The notes beneath the pieces were generated by a model. The model was not told where the DNA came from, searched no databases, and saw nothing but the letters and a program-made list of their open reading frames with translations. The position numbers and the translations under genes are program-made. 64,000 nt of DNA from Pseudomonas soli (lineage in GTDB: Bacteria; Pseudomonadota; Gammaproteobacteria; Pseudomonadales; Pseudomonadaceae), in contig NZ_FOEQ01000004.1 of assembly GCF_900110655.1 (NCBI RefSeq), forward strand, positions 1 through 64,000, read 5' to 3'. Below are positions 56,381 to 64,000 of this stretch, piece after piece (within the stretch, counting starts at the first letter, position 1; each line of letters opens with the position of its first letter).

Positions 56381-57433
56381 TCAGCTCTCTTCCTTCGGCT
56401 GCACCACGATCGCCAGGGCGTCCGGCTCGGGGCCGGCTTTCCAGCGGGCCTTCTCGGTCCAGTTGGCTGTGCTGATCACCGCGACCTCATCGCCGCCGCT
56501 GATCGCCACATAGACCCGCTTGCCATCCGGCGAGACCACCGCGCCAATCGGCAGCGCCTCTTCGCCGAGCATCGTGCGGCGGTATTCGGCGCCTTCGCGC
56601 GCCAGGCCGATGCGCTTGATCTCTTTCTTGGCCACCACATCGATCACCGCCAGTTCCGCCGACTTGGCGCAGGTGACAAGCGCATACTTGCCATCCGGGG
56701 TCATCGCGACGCGGATCGGGAACAGGCCGGTGCGGATACGGTCGGTGACTTCCAGGCGCTTGCTATCGACGATGACCACTTCGTTGCCGTCGCGGTTGCT
56801 GACCCATACCTGGGTGCCGCTGGGGGTCACCGCCACGCCTTCGCTGCCGGCGCCCGTGGGGATCTCGGCGATTTTCTTCTTGTGCAGCAGGTCGACCACC
56901 GACAGCGTGCCGCTCTCGACATGGCTGACGTAGGCGCGGTCGGCACCGGGTGACAGCGCGACCATGTGCGGTTTGCCGCCACCGACGTCGATGCGGTCGA
57001 GCACTTTACCTTGGGCCAGGTCGACCACCAGCAGACGTTCGCTGGCTTCGGTGGTGACCACCACACGCTGGCTGTCGGGCAGGAAACGAATGCCATGGGG
57101 GCGGGTGTCTTCGCCCAGGTCGATGGTGCGCACGACCGTCCGGGTCGGCCAATCGATCACGCTCAGGCTGTTGTTCGCCGTGCCTTGCGCGCCGTAGTTG
57201 CCGACCACGGCGAGCAGGCCATTGCCACTGACCACCACCTCGTGGGGGCCGGTGCCTACCGGCAGGCGGATCATTTCCTGGCCACTGCCAGTGTCCAGGG
57301 CCGACACGCTGGCGTCGGCCTTGTTGCCGACCAGCAGCACGTCGTCGGCATTGGCCAAGGTGGCGCAGGCCAGCAGGGCACCGGCCAGGGCCAGCAGGCG
57401 GAAGGGGGGTGTGAATGTCATGGGGTAGGGCAT
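56381..57433 (-). CDS. YVTN-family beta-propeller protein, secreted
   Basis: A 350-residue protein with signal peptide (FRLLALAGALLACATLANA, cleavage near residue 29) and about seven repeats of 40-45 residues of the type VLDRIDVGGGKPHMVALSPGADRAYVSH, which fold as a beta-propeller (YVTN/surface-layer-like). No catalytic motif is seen; a binding or carrier role in the periplasm is likely. The ATG at 57433 has AAGGAG at good spacing. It lies in a 1.27-kb segment bounded by direct repeats of the gspF 3' end. Confidence 0.87.
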   Translation of the reverse strand: MPYPMTFTPPFRLLALAGALLACATLANADDVLLVGNKADASVSALDTGSGQEMIRLPVGTGPHEVVVSGNGLLAVVGNYGAQGTANNSLSVIDWPTRTVVRTIDLGEDTRPHGIRFLPDSQRVVVTTEASERLLVVDLAQGKVLDRIDVGGGKPHMVALSPGADRAYVSHVESGTLSVVDLLHKKKIAEIPTGAGSEGVAVTPSGTQVWVSNRDGNEVVIVDSKRLEVTDRIRTGLFPIRVAMTPDGKYALVTCAKSAELAVIDVVAKKEIKRIGLAREGAEYRRTMLGEEALPIGAVVSPDGKRVYVAISGGDEVAVISTANWTEKARWKAGPEPDALAIVVQPKEES

Positions 57434-57532
57434 GTCCAGTCTCCTTGAAGGTGTGATCCTTGTTGCATGCACTGGCTGTGACCCGTCGGGCCGTCCGAGA
57501 GTTTCAGTGGACATGTGCACGCCGACGGTGGC

Positions 57533-57617
57533 TGGCGGTGCTGATGCTGATCATCGAGATCAACCAGCTGGTGCAGTGACCTGCTGCGCCACCTCCCACA
57601 CCTGTTGGCGGAACCAG
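57533..57617. repeat. Direct repeat copy B (inside LysR 3' end)
   Basis: The second copy of the gspF 3' end, including the in-frame codons IIEINQLVQ and stop. Bases 57560-57617 serve as the C-terminal codons of the minus-strand LysR gene. This shows that gspF and this LysR gene were once convergent neighbours with overlapping 3' ends. Confidence 0.93.
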
Positions 57618-58486
57618 CGACGCAAGGGGTCGGCGTGGGTGCGCGCGTGCCAGATCTGCATCACTTCGACCCGGGGCAGCGCCAGGGGCAGGGTGTGCAG
57701 GCGCAGGCCGGGGTCGCGCTCGACCGCTTCGATGGCCAGCGAGCGCAGGCAGGTCAGCAGCAGGTCGGTGCCGCGCACCAGACGCGTAGGGGCAATGAAG
57801 CTGGACAGGCCGGCCACCACCCGACGTTGCCGACCAACAGCCCGCAGGGCGTGATCGACCCGGCCATCGAGGTCGCCGGTGAGTGTGGTCAGCAGGTGCT
57901 CGCAGGCCAGGAACGCCTCCAGGCTCATGCCCTCGGTCAGGTGTGGGTTGTCGGCGGCGGCCAGTACCACGAAGTCCTCACTGAGCAGGCGCTGTTGATG
58001 GAAGGTGTCCGGCAAACCGTTGTAGAAACCGGCGATGGCCAGGTCGCAGGTGCCTTTTTCCAGCGCCTCGCGTGGCAGGTTGCCCTGGGTGTTGTGGGTG
58101 ATCAGGGTCAGGTTCGGTGCCTGGGTGCGCAGGATCGGCAGCAGCCTGGGCAGCAGGGTCTGCTCCAGGTAGTCGGTGCTGTAAAGGTGCACCTGGGTCG
58201 GGCGGGAGAGGAAATCATCGCCGTCGCAATCCCTGTAGAAGTCCTGTAGCTGTGCAACCAGCTGCTGTATCCGGGGCGCCAGCTCATGGGCCCTGGGCGT
58301 TGGCGTGAGACCACGCGGCGCACGCACGAACAAGGGGTCGCCGAACTGCTGGCGCAGCTTGTTGAGCTTGTGGCTCAGGGCGGGCTGGCTGAGGGCCAGC
58401 CGTTGCGCTGCATGGGAGGCATTGCGCTCTTCATAGAGCACCTGGAACAGGTGCAGCAGGTTGAGGTCCTTGTTGCTGATATTCAT
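57560..58486 (-). CDS. LysR-family regulator (NodD/NahR-like subgroup)
   Basis: A 308-residue LysR protein. The HTH is at about residues 5-65 (NASHAAQRLALSQPALSHKL) and the effector domain follows. MNISNKDLNLLHLFQVLYEERN resembles the group that controls aromatic or xenobiotic genes. The ATG at 58486 is favoured; an in-frame ATG four codons earlier exists. It is divergent from the monooxygenase/DJ-1 pair, which it probably controls through the dyad at 58512-58525. Its 3' end lies in repeat copy B. Confidence 0.87.
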   Translation of the reverse strand: MNISNKDLNLLHLFQVLYEERNASHAAQRLALSQPALSHKLNKLRQQFGDPLFVRAPRGLTPTPRAHELAPRIQQLVAQLQDFYRDCDGDDFLSRPTQVHLYSTDYLEQTLLPRLLPILRTQAPNLTLITHNTQGNLPREALEKGTCDLAIAGFYNGLPDTFHQQRLLSEDFVVLAAADNPHLTEGMSLEAFLACEHLLTTLTGDLDGRVDHALRAVGRQRRVVAGLSSFIAPTRLVRGTDLLLTCLRSLAIEAVERDPGLRLHTLPLALPRVEVMQIWHARTHADPLRRWFRQQVWEVAQQVTAPAG

Positions 58487-58511
58487 AAAACGAATCACAG
58501 GAATAAGTGCT

Positions 58512-58525
58512 TTCGAATTATCGAA
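58512..58525. promoter_or_regulatory. Candidate LysR operator
   Basis: TTCGA, ATTA, TCGAA: perfect five-base arms in the 88-base divergent promoter region between LysR and the monooxygenase gene. Confidence 0.5.
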
Positions 58526-58574
58526 TCATAACGCGATGGTTAGGATGGGCCCAACTTGTTGAGGGAGACGCCCC

Positions 58575-58880
58575 GTGACCATTGCCATCTTCGCCACTAT
58601 CCAGCCGCATCCTGAACACCGTGAGGTCACAGAACAGGCCTTGCGCCTGATGGTGGGGCAGACCCGCGCCGAGCCCGGCAACCTGCGCTATGACCTGTTC
58701 GTCCGCGAGGGCGAGGTGCTGGCGTTCGAGCTGTTCGAGTTGTATGTCGATGCCGCCGCCGTCGAGGCCCATCGCAACAGTGCCCATTACCAGGCCTATC
58801 GCGCCGCCAGCGCCGGCTGGTTGGCCGCACCGACTCAAGTCCAGCTTGCCCACGGGCTGGATATCGCGCCATTCAACTGA
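58575..58880 (+). CDS. Antibiotic biosynthesis monooxygenase (ABM) domain protein
   Basis: A 101-residue ferredoxin-like dimer of the ABM/YgiN family (IFATIQPHPEHREVTEQAL, EPGNLRYDLFVREGEVLAFELFELY in two parts, HRNSAHYQAY). Members act as small quinol or aldehyde-handling oxygenases or as unknown-function proteins. It uses a GTG start with GAGGGAG upstream and leads an operon with the DJ-1-like gene 13 bases on. The substrate is unknown. Confidence 0.83.
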   Translation: MTIAIFATIQPHPEHREVTEQALRLMVGQTRAEPGNLRYDLFVREGEVLAFELFELYVDAAAVEAHRNSAHYQAYRAASAGWLAAPTQVQLAHGLDIAPFN

Positions 58881-58893
58881 TCAGGAAGACACC

Positions 58894-59748
58894 ATGAACA
58901 TGATTGCTCCCGTCGCGCTGGCACTGGCTGGTACTTTGCTGGCCGGCCAGGCCGCCGCCGCTGCGAAGGGTGAGGTACTGGTGCTGTTGTCCAGCGAGAA
59001 CCAGCTGCAGCTCAAGGACGGCAAACCGTACCCCACCGGTTACTACCTCAACGAATTCGGCGTGCCTGCCGACCAGTTGCTCAAGGCCGGCTACAAGCTG
59101 GTGCTGGTGACGCCCAAGGGCAATGCGCCGAGTGTCGATGAGCGCTCGATCGATCCGATGTACTTCGGCGGCGATGCCCGCGAAATGCAGCGTATCCGCC
59201 AGGTGGTCGATAGCCTGCCGGATATCGACGACACGCTGTCGGTGAAGGAGGTATTGGCTGGCGATATGGGCCGCTATGCCGGGATCTTCATCCCGGGTGG
59301 CCATGCGCCGCTGATCGACCTGGCCAACAACCCCGACGTCGGTGCCCTGTTGCGTCATTTCCACCAGGCCGGCAAGCCCACGGCCGCCATTTGCCACGGC
59401 CCGATCACGTTGCTGTCGGCGCAGCAGGACCCGGTCGCCTACCGCGCCGCGCTCGCCCGTGGCGAAACCCCGGCGGCCAGCGACTGGACGTACCGGGGCT
59501 ATCGCATGACCATTTTCTCCGACCCTGAGGAGCAGGTGTTCGAGGGCTCACTCAAGGAGCAGCGTCTGCAGTTCTATCCCGCCAAGGCCATGGCCGGTGC
59601 AGGAGGCGACATGAGTTATGCCCAGGCCTGGCAGCCCCATGTAGTGGTCGATCGCGAGTTGATCACCGGGCAGAATCCGTTTTCCGACAAGGCGTTGGCC
59701 AAGGCGTTGCTTGAGCAGTTGGAGAGTGTCGGTAGCCGCAAGAACTGA
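58894..59748 (+). CDS. DJ-1/PfpI-superfamily protein with signal peptide
   Basis: A 284-residue protein. An N-terminal Sec signal (MIAPVALALAGTLLAGQAAAAAK) points to the periplasm, unusual for this mostly cytoplasmic family. FIPGGHAPLIDL and TAAICHGPITLL (nucleophile-elbow Cys followed by His) are the DJ-1/Hsp31-type active-site blocks. Relatives act as glyoxalases, chaperones or amidases. It lies behind the ABM gene and shares the LysR-controlled promoter, so a role against reactive aldehydes or quinones is plausible but inferred. Confidence 0.85.
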   Translation: MNMIAPVALALAGTLLAGQAAAAAKGEVLVLLSSENQLQLKDGKPYPTGYYLNEFGVPADQLLKAGYKLVLVTPKGNAPSVDERSIDPMYFGGDAREMQRIRQVVDSLPDIDDTLSVKEVLAGDMGRYAGIFIPGGHAPLIDLANNPDVGALLRHFHQAGKPTAAICHGPITLLSAQQDPVAYRAALARGETPAASDWTYRGYRMTIFSDPEEQVFEGSLKEQRLQFYPAKAMAGAGGDMSYAQAWQPHVVVDRELITGQNPFSDKALAKALLEQLESVGSRKN

Positions 59749-59861
59749 TCGAGTGCAGCTGATTGAGGCCTTGCGGATGCTGGCAGGGCCTCGGTCATTC
59801 AGGTGCGCAGGCTTTGTCTCGCTTGGGGCGGCCCGCGGTACGGCCCATTGGCGAGGCGGGA

Positions 59862-60350
59862 TCAGCGTTTGCTCGGCCGGGTAATGCCGTCCACCACCAG
59901 CACCGTGGCGCCGGCCATGATGGCGATGTCGGCCAGGTTGAACACGCCGGTGTGCAGGGTGCCGATATTGAGGACCAGGTAATCGACCACGTGGCCGTCG
60001 CGAAAGACCCGGTCGATCAAGTTGGACAGCCCGCCCACGGCGATGAACCAGGCCGCGCTGGCCTTGACCGGTGCCGATTGCCAGTGGCGCCAGGCCCAGA
60101 CCATGGCCCAGGCGCACACCACGCCGACGGCGACCACGAACACCAGTTGCTTGAGCCACGGAGCCAGCCCGGCGCCGAGGCTGAGGAACGCTCCGGGGTT
60201 GAGGCTCAGGGCCAGGTCCAGCCAGACGCTCTGGTTGCCATAGACATAGCTGTGATCGTTCAGGGCGACCAGGGCGATCAGTTTTACCCACTGGTCGAGA
60301 ATGATGAAGGCAACGCCCAGGGTGAGGACGAGGGTACGGCTGGAAAACAT
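59862..60350 (-). CDS. Signal peptidase II-like protein (LspA paralogue)
   Basis: A 162-residue inner-membrane aspartic peptidase with four helices. It has the N-terminal DQWVK block, NPGAFLSLG, the catalytic Asp113 in SNLIDRVFRDG and Asp141 in FNLADIAI, so activity is likely. LspA cuts lipoprotein signal peptides. Housekeeping lspA of pseudomonads sits with ileS and ribF; here it is alone, so this is probably a second copy with a narrower task. The ATG at 60350 with GGA nine bases upstream is preferred to 60371. Confidence 0.85.
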   Translation of the reverse strand: MFSSRTLVLTLGVAFIILDQWVKLIALVALNDHSYVYGNQSVWLDLALSLNPGAFLSLGAGLAPWLKQLVFVVAVGVVCAWAMVWAWRHWQSAPVKASAAWFIAVGGLSNLIDRVFRDGHVVDYLVLNIGTLHTGVFNLADIAIMAGATVLVVDGITRPSKR

Positions 60351-60398
60351 GCTGACAGTTCCTTTGGGCATCGCGAATGCGGGTAACGATCTGCCGGT

Positions 60399-60420
60399 GC
60401 GGGGCAAGCCCGCTGCCACA
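60399..60420. repeat. Single REP unit
   Basis: GCGGGGCAAGCCCGCTGCCAC, the same core as the other REP elements, but without an inverted partner nearby. It is in the leader of the signal peptidase-like gene. Confidence 0.65.
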
Positions 60421-60436
60421 GACAGCTCCTAAACAG

Positions 60437-60466
60437 AAGGGGCGCCATCTGGCGCCCCTTCGTCGT
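60437..60466 (-). terminator. Terminator of the carboxyspermidine operon
   Basis: AAGGGGCGCCA, two-base loop, TGGCGCCCCTT: a perfect stem just after the minus-strand stop at 60472, followed on that strand by TTCTGTTT. Confidence 0.85.
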
Positions 60467-60471
60467 GCAGC

Positions 60472-61716
60472 TTAGGCTTCAGCGTCCCACGGACGATCGC
60501 CTTTTTCATCCTTGACGCGGGTCGGCAGGCCCATCACGTCCAGCGCCTTGAGGAACGGCTCGGCCGGGAGCTCCTCGACGTTGACCATGCGCCCGGCATC
60601 CCACTGGCCACGGGCAACCAGCAGCGCGGCGGCTACCGGAGGCACGCCTGCGGTGTAGGAAATACCTTGGCTGTCGGTCTCGGCGTAGGCTTCCTCGTGG
60701 TCGGCCACGTTGTAGATGAACACCTCGCGCGGCTGGCCGTCCTTGGTGCCCTTGACCAGGTCACCGATGCAGGTCTTGCCGGTATAGCCCGGGGCCAGCG
60801 AGGCCGGATCCGGCAGCACGGCCTTGACCACTTTCAGCGGTACCACTTCCAGGCCTTCGGCGGTCTTCACCGGCTGCTCGCTGAGCAAGCCGAGGTTCTT
60901 CAGCACGGTGAACACATTGATGTAGTGTTCGCCGAAGCTCATCCAGAAACGCACGTTCGGCACGTTCAGGTTCTTCGAGATCGAGTGCACTTCGTCGTGG
61001 CCGGTCAGGTACAGGTTCTGCGAACCCACTACCGGCAGATCGTCGGTGCGCTTGACCTCGAACATGGTGTTGCTGGTCCACTGGCTGTTCTGCCAGCTCC
61101 AGACTTGCCCGGTGAACTCACGGAAGTTGATTTCCGGGTCGAAGTTGGTGGCGAAGTACTTGCCGTGGGAACCGGCATTCACGTCCAGGATGTCGATCGA
61201 GTCGATCTGGTCGAAGTACTGCTGCTGCGCGAGTTTCGCGTAGCTGTTCACCACACCCGGGTCGAAGCCGACGCCGAGAATGGCGGTAATGTTCTTTTGT
61301 TGGCACTCTTCGAGGTGTTTCCACTCGTAGTTGCCGTACCACGGCGGGGTCTCGCAGATCTTGCCCGGCTCTTCGTGGATGGCGGTGTCAAGATAAGCGA
61401 CACCGGTATCGATGCAGGCGCGCAGCACCGACATGTTGAGGAAGGCGGAGCCAACGTTGATCACGATCTGCGATTCGGTCTCGCGGATCAGGGCCTTGGT
61501 CGCCTCGACATCGAGGGCGTTGAGCGAGAAGGCCTGGATGTCGGCGGGAACCTTGAGGCTACCCTTGGCCTTGACGCTGTCGATGATGGCCTGGCATTTG
61601 GAGATGTTCCGTGACGCAATCGCAATACGACCCAGTTCGTCGTTATGCTGTGCGCACTTGTGGGCCACCACCTTGGCGACACCTCCTGCACCAATGATAA
61701 GAACGTTCTTCTTCAA
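60472..61716 (-). CDS. Carboxy(nor)spermidine synthase (saccharopine dehydrogenase-like)
   Basis: A 414-residue NADPH-dependent enzyme that joins putrescine (or diaminopropane) to aspartate semialdehyde. KKNVLIIGAGGVAKVVAHKC (split by the family turn) is the dinucleotide fold; GVGFDPGVVNSYA and SYTAGVPPVAAALLVA are family blocks of this saccharopine-dehydrogenase branch. It lies 30 bases after the decarboxylase gene, and together they make spermidine without S-adenosylmethionine decarboxylase. Cytoplasmic. Confidence 0.92.
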   Translation of the reverse strand: MKKNVLIIGAGGVAKVVAHKCAQHNDELGRIAIASRNISKCQAIIDSVKAKGSLKVPADIQAFSLNALDVEATKALIRETESQIVINVGSAFLNMSVLRACIDTGVAYLDTAIHEEPGKICETPPWYGNYEWKHLEECQQKNITAILGVGFDPGVVNSYAKLAQQQYFDQIDSIDILDVNAGSHGKYFATNFDPEINFREFTGQVWSWQNSQWTSNTMFEVKRTDDLPVVGSQNLYLTGHDEVHSISKNLNVPNVRFWMSFGEHYINVFTVLKNLGLLSEQPVKTAEGLEVVPLKVVKAVLPDPASLAPGYTGKTCIGDLVKGTKDGQPREVFIYNVADHEEAYAETDSQGISYTAGVPPVAAALLVARGQWDAGRMVNVEELPAEPFLKALDVMGLPTRVKDEKGDRPWDAEA

Positions 61717-61746
61717 TTCAGCTGCTCTCCTTCATGAAAGCCTGTC

Positions 61747-62844
61747 TTACGACAGGCTCGAAACGTAGTCTTCGAAACCGAACTCGCGCACCACTTCGAC
61801 GCTGCCGTCGAGTTGCTTGACCGCGATGGAGGGCATTTTCAGACCGTTGAACCAGTTTTTCTTGACCATGGTGTAGCCCGCCGTGTCGATGAACGACAGC
61901 CGGTCACCGATGGCCAGTGGCTTGTCGAATTGGTACTCGCCGAAGATGTCGCCGGCCAGGCACGACTTGCCGCAGACCATGTAGGTGTGCGCACCGTCGT
62001 TGGGGGCCATCTTGGCGTTGAGGCGGTAGATCAGCAGGTCGAGCAAGTGCGCTTCGATCGAGCTGTCGACCACGGCCAGGTGCTTGCCGTTGTACAGGGT
62101 GTCGAGCACGGTCACTTCCAGCGAGGCGCTGTTGGTGATGGCCGCTTCGCCCGGCTCCAGGTAGACCTGCACACCGTAGGTTTCGGCGAACTGCTTCAGG
62201 CGCGCGCAGAAGGCGTCCACCGCGTAGTCCTCGCCAGTGAAGTGGATGCCGCCGCCGAGGCTGACCCACTCGACCTTGTGCAGCAGGTGGCCGAAACGTT
62301 CCTCGATGTGCGTGAGCATCTTGTCGAACAGGCCGAAGTCGCCGTTCTCGCAGTTGTTGTGGAACATGAAACCGGAGATCTTCTCGATCACCTTCTCGAT
62401 CTTTTCTGGATCCCACTCGCCGAGGCGGCTGAACGGGCGCGCCGGGTCGGCCAGCAGGTAGTCGGAGCTACTCACCTGCGGGTTGACGCGCAGGCCGCGC
62501 ACCTTGCCTTCGGACTGCTCGGCGAAGCGCTCGAGCTGGCCGATGGAGTTGAAGATGATCTTGTCGCAGTTTTCGAGCATCTCTTCGACTTCGTCGTCGG
62601 CCCAGGCCACGCTGTAGGCATGGGTTTCGCCGGCGAACTTCTGGCGGCCGAGCTTGAGCTCGAACAGCGAAGACGAGGTGGTGCCGTCCATGTACTGCTG
62701 CATCAGGTCGAATACCGACCAGGTAGCGAAGCACTTGAGGGCAAGCAGTGCCTTGGCACCGGAGTGTTCGCGCACGTAGGCGATCTTCTCCATGTTGCTC
62801 AGCAGCTTGGTTTTGTCGATGAGGTAGTACGGCGTCTTGATCAT
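61747..62844 (-). CDS. nspC: Carboxynorspermidine decarboxylase
   Basis: A 365-residue PLP enzyme of fold type III. Lys37 in LLALKCFA binds PLP, SLGGGIHFT and EPGEAA are PLP-phosphate contacts, and CLAGDIFGEY holds the cysteine of the active site from the other subunit. It decarboxylates carboxyspermidine or carboxynorspermidine. First gene of the operon, with GGGGG five to ten bases before the ATG. The ABC amine importer at 41-45 kb may supply putrescine, but nothing links the two directly. Confidence 0.93.
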   Translation of the reverse strand: MIKTPYYLIDKTKLLSNMEKIAYVREHSGAKALLALKCFATWSVFDLMQQYMDGTTSSSLFELKLGRQKFAGETHAYSVAWADDEVEEMLENCDKIIFNSIGQLERFAEQSEGKVRGLRVNPQVSSSDYLLADPARPFSRLGEWDPEKIEKVIEKISGFMFHNNCENGDFGLFDKMLTHIEERFGHLLHKVEWVSLGGGIHFTGEDYAVDAFCARLKQFAETYGVQVYLEPGEAAITNSASLEVTVLDTLYNGKHLAVVDSSIEAHLLDLLIYRLNAKMAPNDGAHTYMVCGKSCLAGDIFGEYQFDKPLAIGDRLSFIDTAGYTMVKKNWFNGLKMPSIAVKQLDGSVEVVREFGFEDYVSSLS

Positions 62845-63148
62845 TTAAAGGCCCCCGGCCAGGCCGGCCAAAAAAAGGACACGCATTGTGCCTTCACTTG
62901 CCGCGGTACGAAAGGGCGCGAGGCGCATTTCGTCAGAGTCGTGCCGCGTTTTGCAAGGGAAACCCCACCGGTTCCATGGTCCGGTCCTCGGTGCGAGCTG
63001 TACTTGCCGCGGGTCGTGACCAAGTTGACCAGATCAAGATGACCATGCTGGTTGGCGACGAGGCATACCAGGAAGAATCCGATGGACGCGACATGTTGTG
63101 CAAACGGTCTACCGACGTCGGTTCAGGGGCTGGCTCGCACACGCCGGT
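62845..63148. other. Intergenic region upstream of nspC
   Basis: About 300 bases separate nspC from the convergently placed end of the next minus-strand gene. It should hold the nspC promoter. A GC-rich GGCCAGGCCGGCC next to A7 lies at 62855-62877, in the leader. No gene is supported. Confidence 0.5.
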
Positions 63149-64000
63149 TCAGGGCTGACTGGCGGGCAGCAGGGGCGCTGGTGGAGTAGCTTGCTGATCA
63201 GGACGACCCATCATGGTGGAAAAGGTGGGCATGTTGTTATCGTCCAGAAACTTCTGCGCCTCAGCCAGCGTTACCGGTGTTTCATCTACCCATGGCTGTT
63301 CCCAGAGGCTGGAAATGTAGAGTTGTGGGGCCCCTGAAGGCTGAAGGCGGCCATCGCTGAAGACGAATGACTGCGTGACATGCAGGTGTTCGCTGACAAA
63401 GCTCGCGCTGTCCACGACCCAGGAAAATCGCAGTAACTTGCGCTTGCCTTCGATCTGTACGGCAAAGCCGTTGGCGAACGTGACGGGCGTGGTGTCTCCG
63501 CTGATCAGGTCTTTCATGACACCGGTGCTGCGGTAGGCACTGTAGGGTGACAGCGCGCCCGTGCGCAGCCCCTCAACCTCAGGGGGAACGGGCGTGCCAC
63601 TGAGCAGCCGGCCCCGCGGGTCGACGATCAGGACATTGATCAGCCGGTCATCGTGAAGGGAGTAAAGCTGATTGGTGAGTGTCAGTACCACCTCGGGGAT
63701 GTCATCGTCATCCAAGTCCAGGACTTGGTATCGGACGTTGGTGGGGATCTGGTGGTAGGTCAATGGGGCGGTGGGTGGATAGTCCCGGAAACGCTGATCC
63801 TTTGCGGTATGTGCAACCTCCAGGGTTTTCACCGGCACGCGGTTCAACAGGAGCGTGACCAGGTCAGGTTCCCCCACGAACATCTTGTCCTGCGCTTCCC
63901 ATTGAGCGCCTGTTGTGCGGCCTGTCTTGATCTCCACTGCAAGGGGTTGCCTGAGTTCGGCGACCTGTTGCCAGTGTTCCATCATGGGTTTGAACAGGTC
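63149..64000 (-). CDS. Unknown protein, 5' end beyond the window
   Basis: At least 283 residues. The frame stays open through the window edge (codons for DLFKP precede the Met at 63985), so the start is not seen. YQVLDLDDDDIPEVVLTLTNQLY (in two parts) looks like an FG-GAP/VCBS-type calcium loop of a beta-propeller, which suggests an exported or periplasmic protein, but no signal peptide can be checked. The C-terminus is Pro/Gln/Ala-rich. The family is not recognised. Confidence 0.7.
   Translation of the reverse strand, partial: DLFKPMMEHWQQVAELRQPLAVEIKTGRTTGAQWEAQDKMFVGEPDLVTLLLNRVPVKTLEVAHTAKDQRFRDYPPTAPLTYHQIPTNVRYQVLDLDDDDIPEVVLTLTNQLYSLHDDRLINVLIVDPRGRLLSGTPVPPEVEGLRTGALSPYSAYRSTGVMKDLISGDTTPVTFANGFAVQIEGKRKLLRFSWVVDSASFVSEHLHVTQSFVFSDGRLQPSGAPQLYISSLWEQPWVDETPVTLAEAQKFLDDNNMPTFSTMMGRPDQQATPPAPLLPASQP

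Overview
The window is GC-rich chromosomal DNA from a fluorescent Pseudomonas, most probably the P. putida group. The support is gene content and order (LysR plus aromatic-L-amino-acid decarboxylase, a fused QuiC1 3-dehydroshikimate dehydratase, OprD-type porin, DUF2790, Hxc-type secretion genes), several Pseudomonas REP hairpins built on a GCGGGGCAAGCCCGC core, and high-GC codon use throughout. No rRNA, tRNA, CRISPR array, transposase or phage gene was seen. Forty-eight genes are called; the last runs off the right edge.

Layout. 1-579: non-coding repeat region with long inverted arms. 0.6-4.4 kb: LysR regulator divergent from an organophosphate-type MFS permease and a DAO-family flavoenzyme, a likely aminophosphonate or amine utilisation unit. 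4.5-7.8 kb: YebC-family protein, then LysR and PLP decarboxylase. 7.8-17.4 kb: serine/threonine dehydratase with a YheO/DauR-type regulator, amidase, two related lipoproteins, YghU-type glutathione transferase, EamA exporter with divergent LysR, diguanylate cyclase, DUF2790 protein. 17.6-24.9 kb: porin, MFS carrier, QuiC1, TetR, AroE-like and AroQ; together these can import shikimate- or quinate-type acids and turn them into protocatechuate.

25.1-40.9 kb: malate:quinone oxidoreductase with a signal peptide, a secreted DING phosphate-binding protein, and a 4162-residue filamentous-haemagglutinin-type exoprotein with no TpsB partner in view and an unusual triplicated cysteine-containing repeat. 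40.9-46.6 kb: a four-gene polyamine-type ABC importer and a divergent ribB-ribA-like/DUF1330 pair; similar TGGTAT-centred operator-like sites lie upstream of both, suggesting one GntR-type regulator. 46.6-56.2 kb: TerC-family membrane protein, then a type II secretion cluster (I, G, K, L, M, D, E, F) in the gene order of the P. aeruginosa Hxc system, with a lipoprotein secretin but no C, H or J gene next to it.

56.2-64.0 kb: a YVTN beta-propeller gene sits between two ~85-bp direct copies of the gspF 3' end, the clearest trace of a recent rearrangement here. A LysR/monooxygenase/DJ-1 group, an extra signal peptidase II, the two-gene carboxyspermidine pathway for spermidine, and a partial unknown gene follow. 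The most interesting items are the giant exoprotein with its WGPDNTYGMEPGTPV repeats, the duplication-flanked propeller cassette, the reduced Hxc cluster, and the operator shared by the ABC importer and RibBX.
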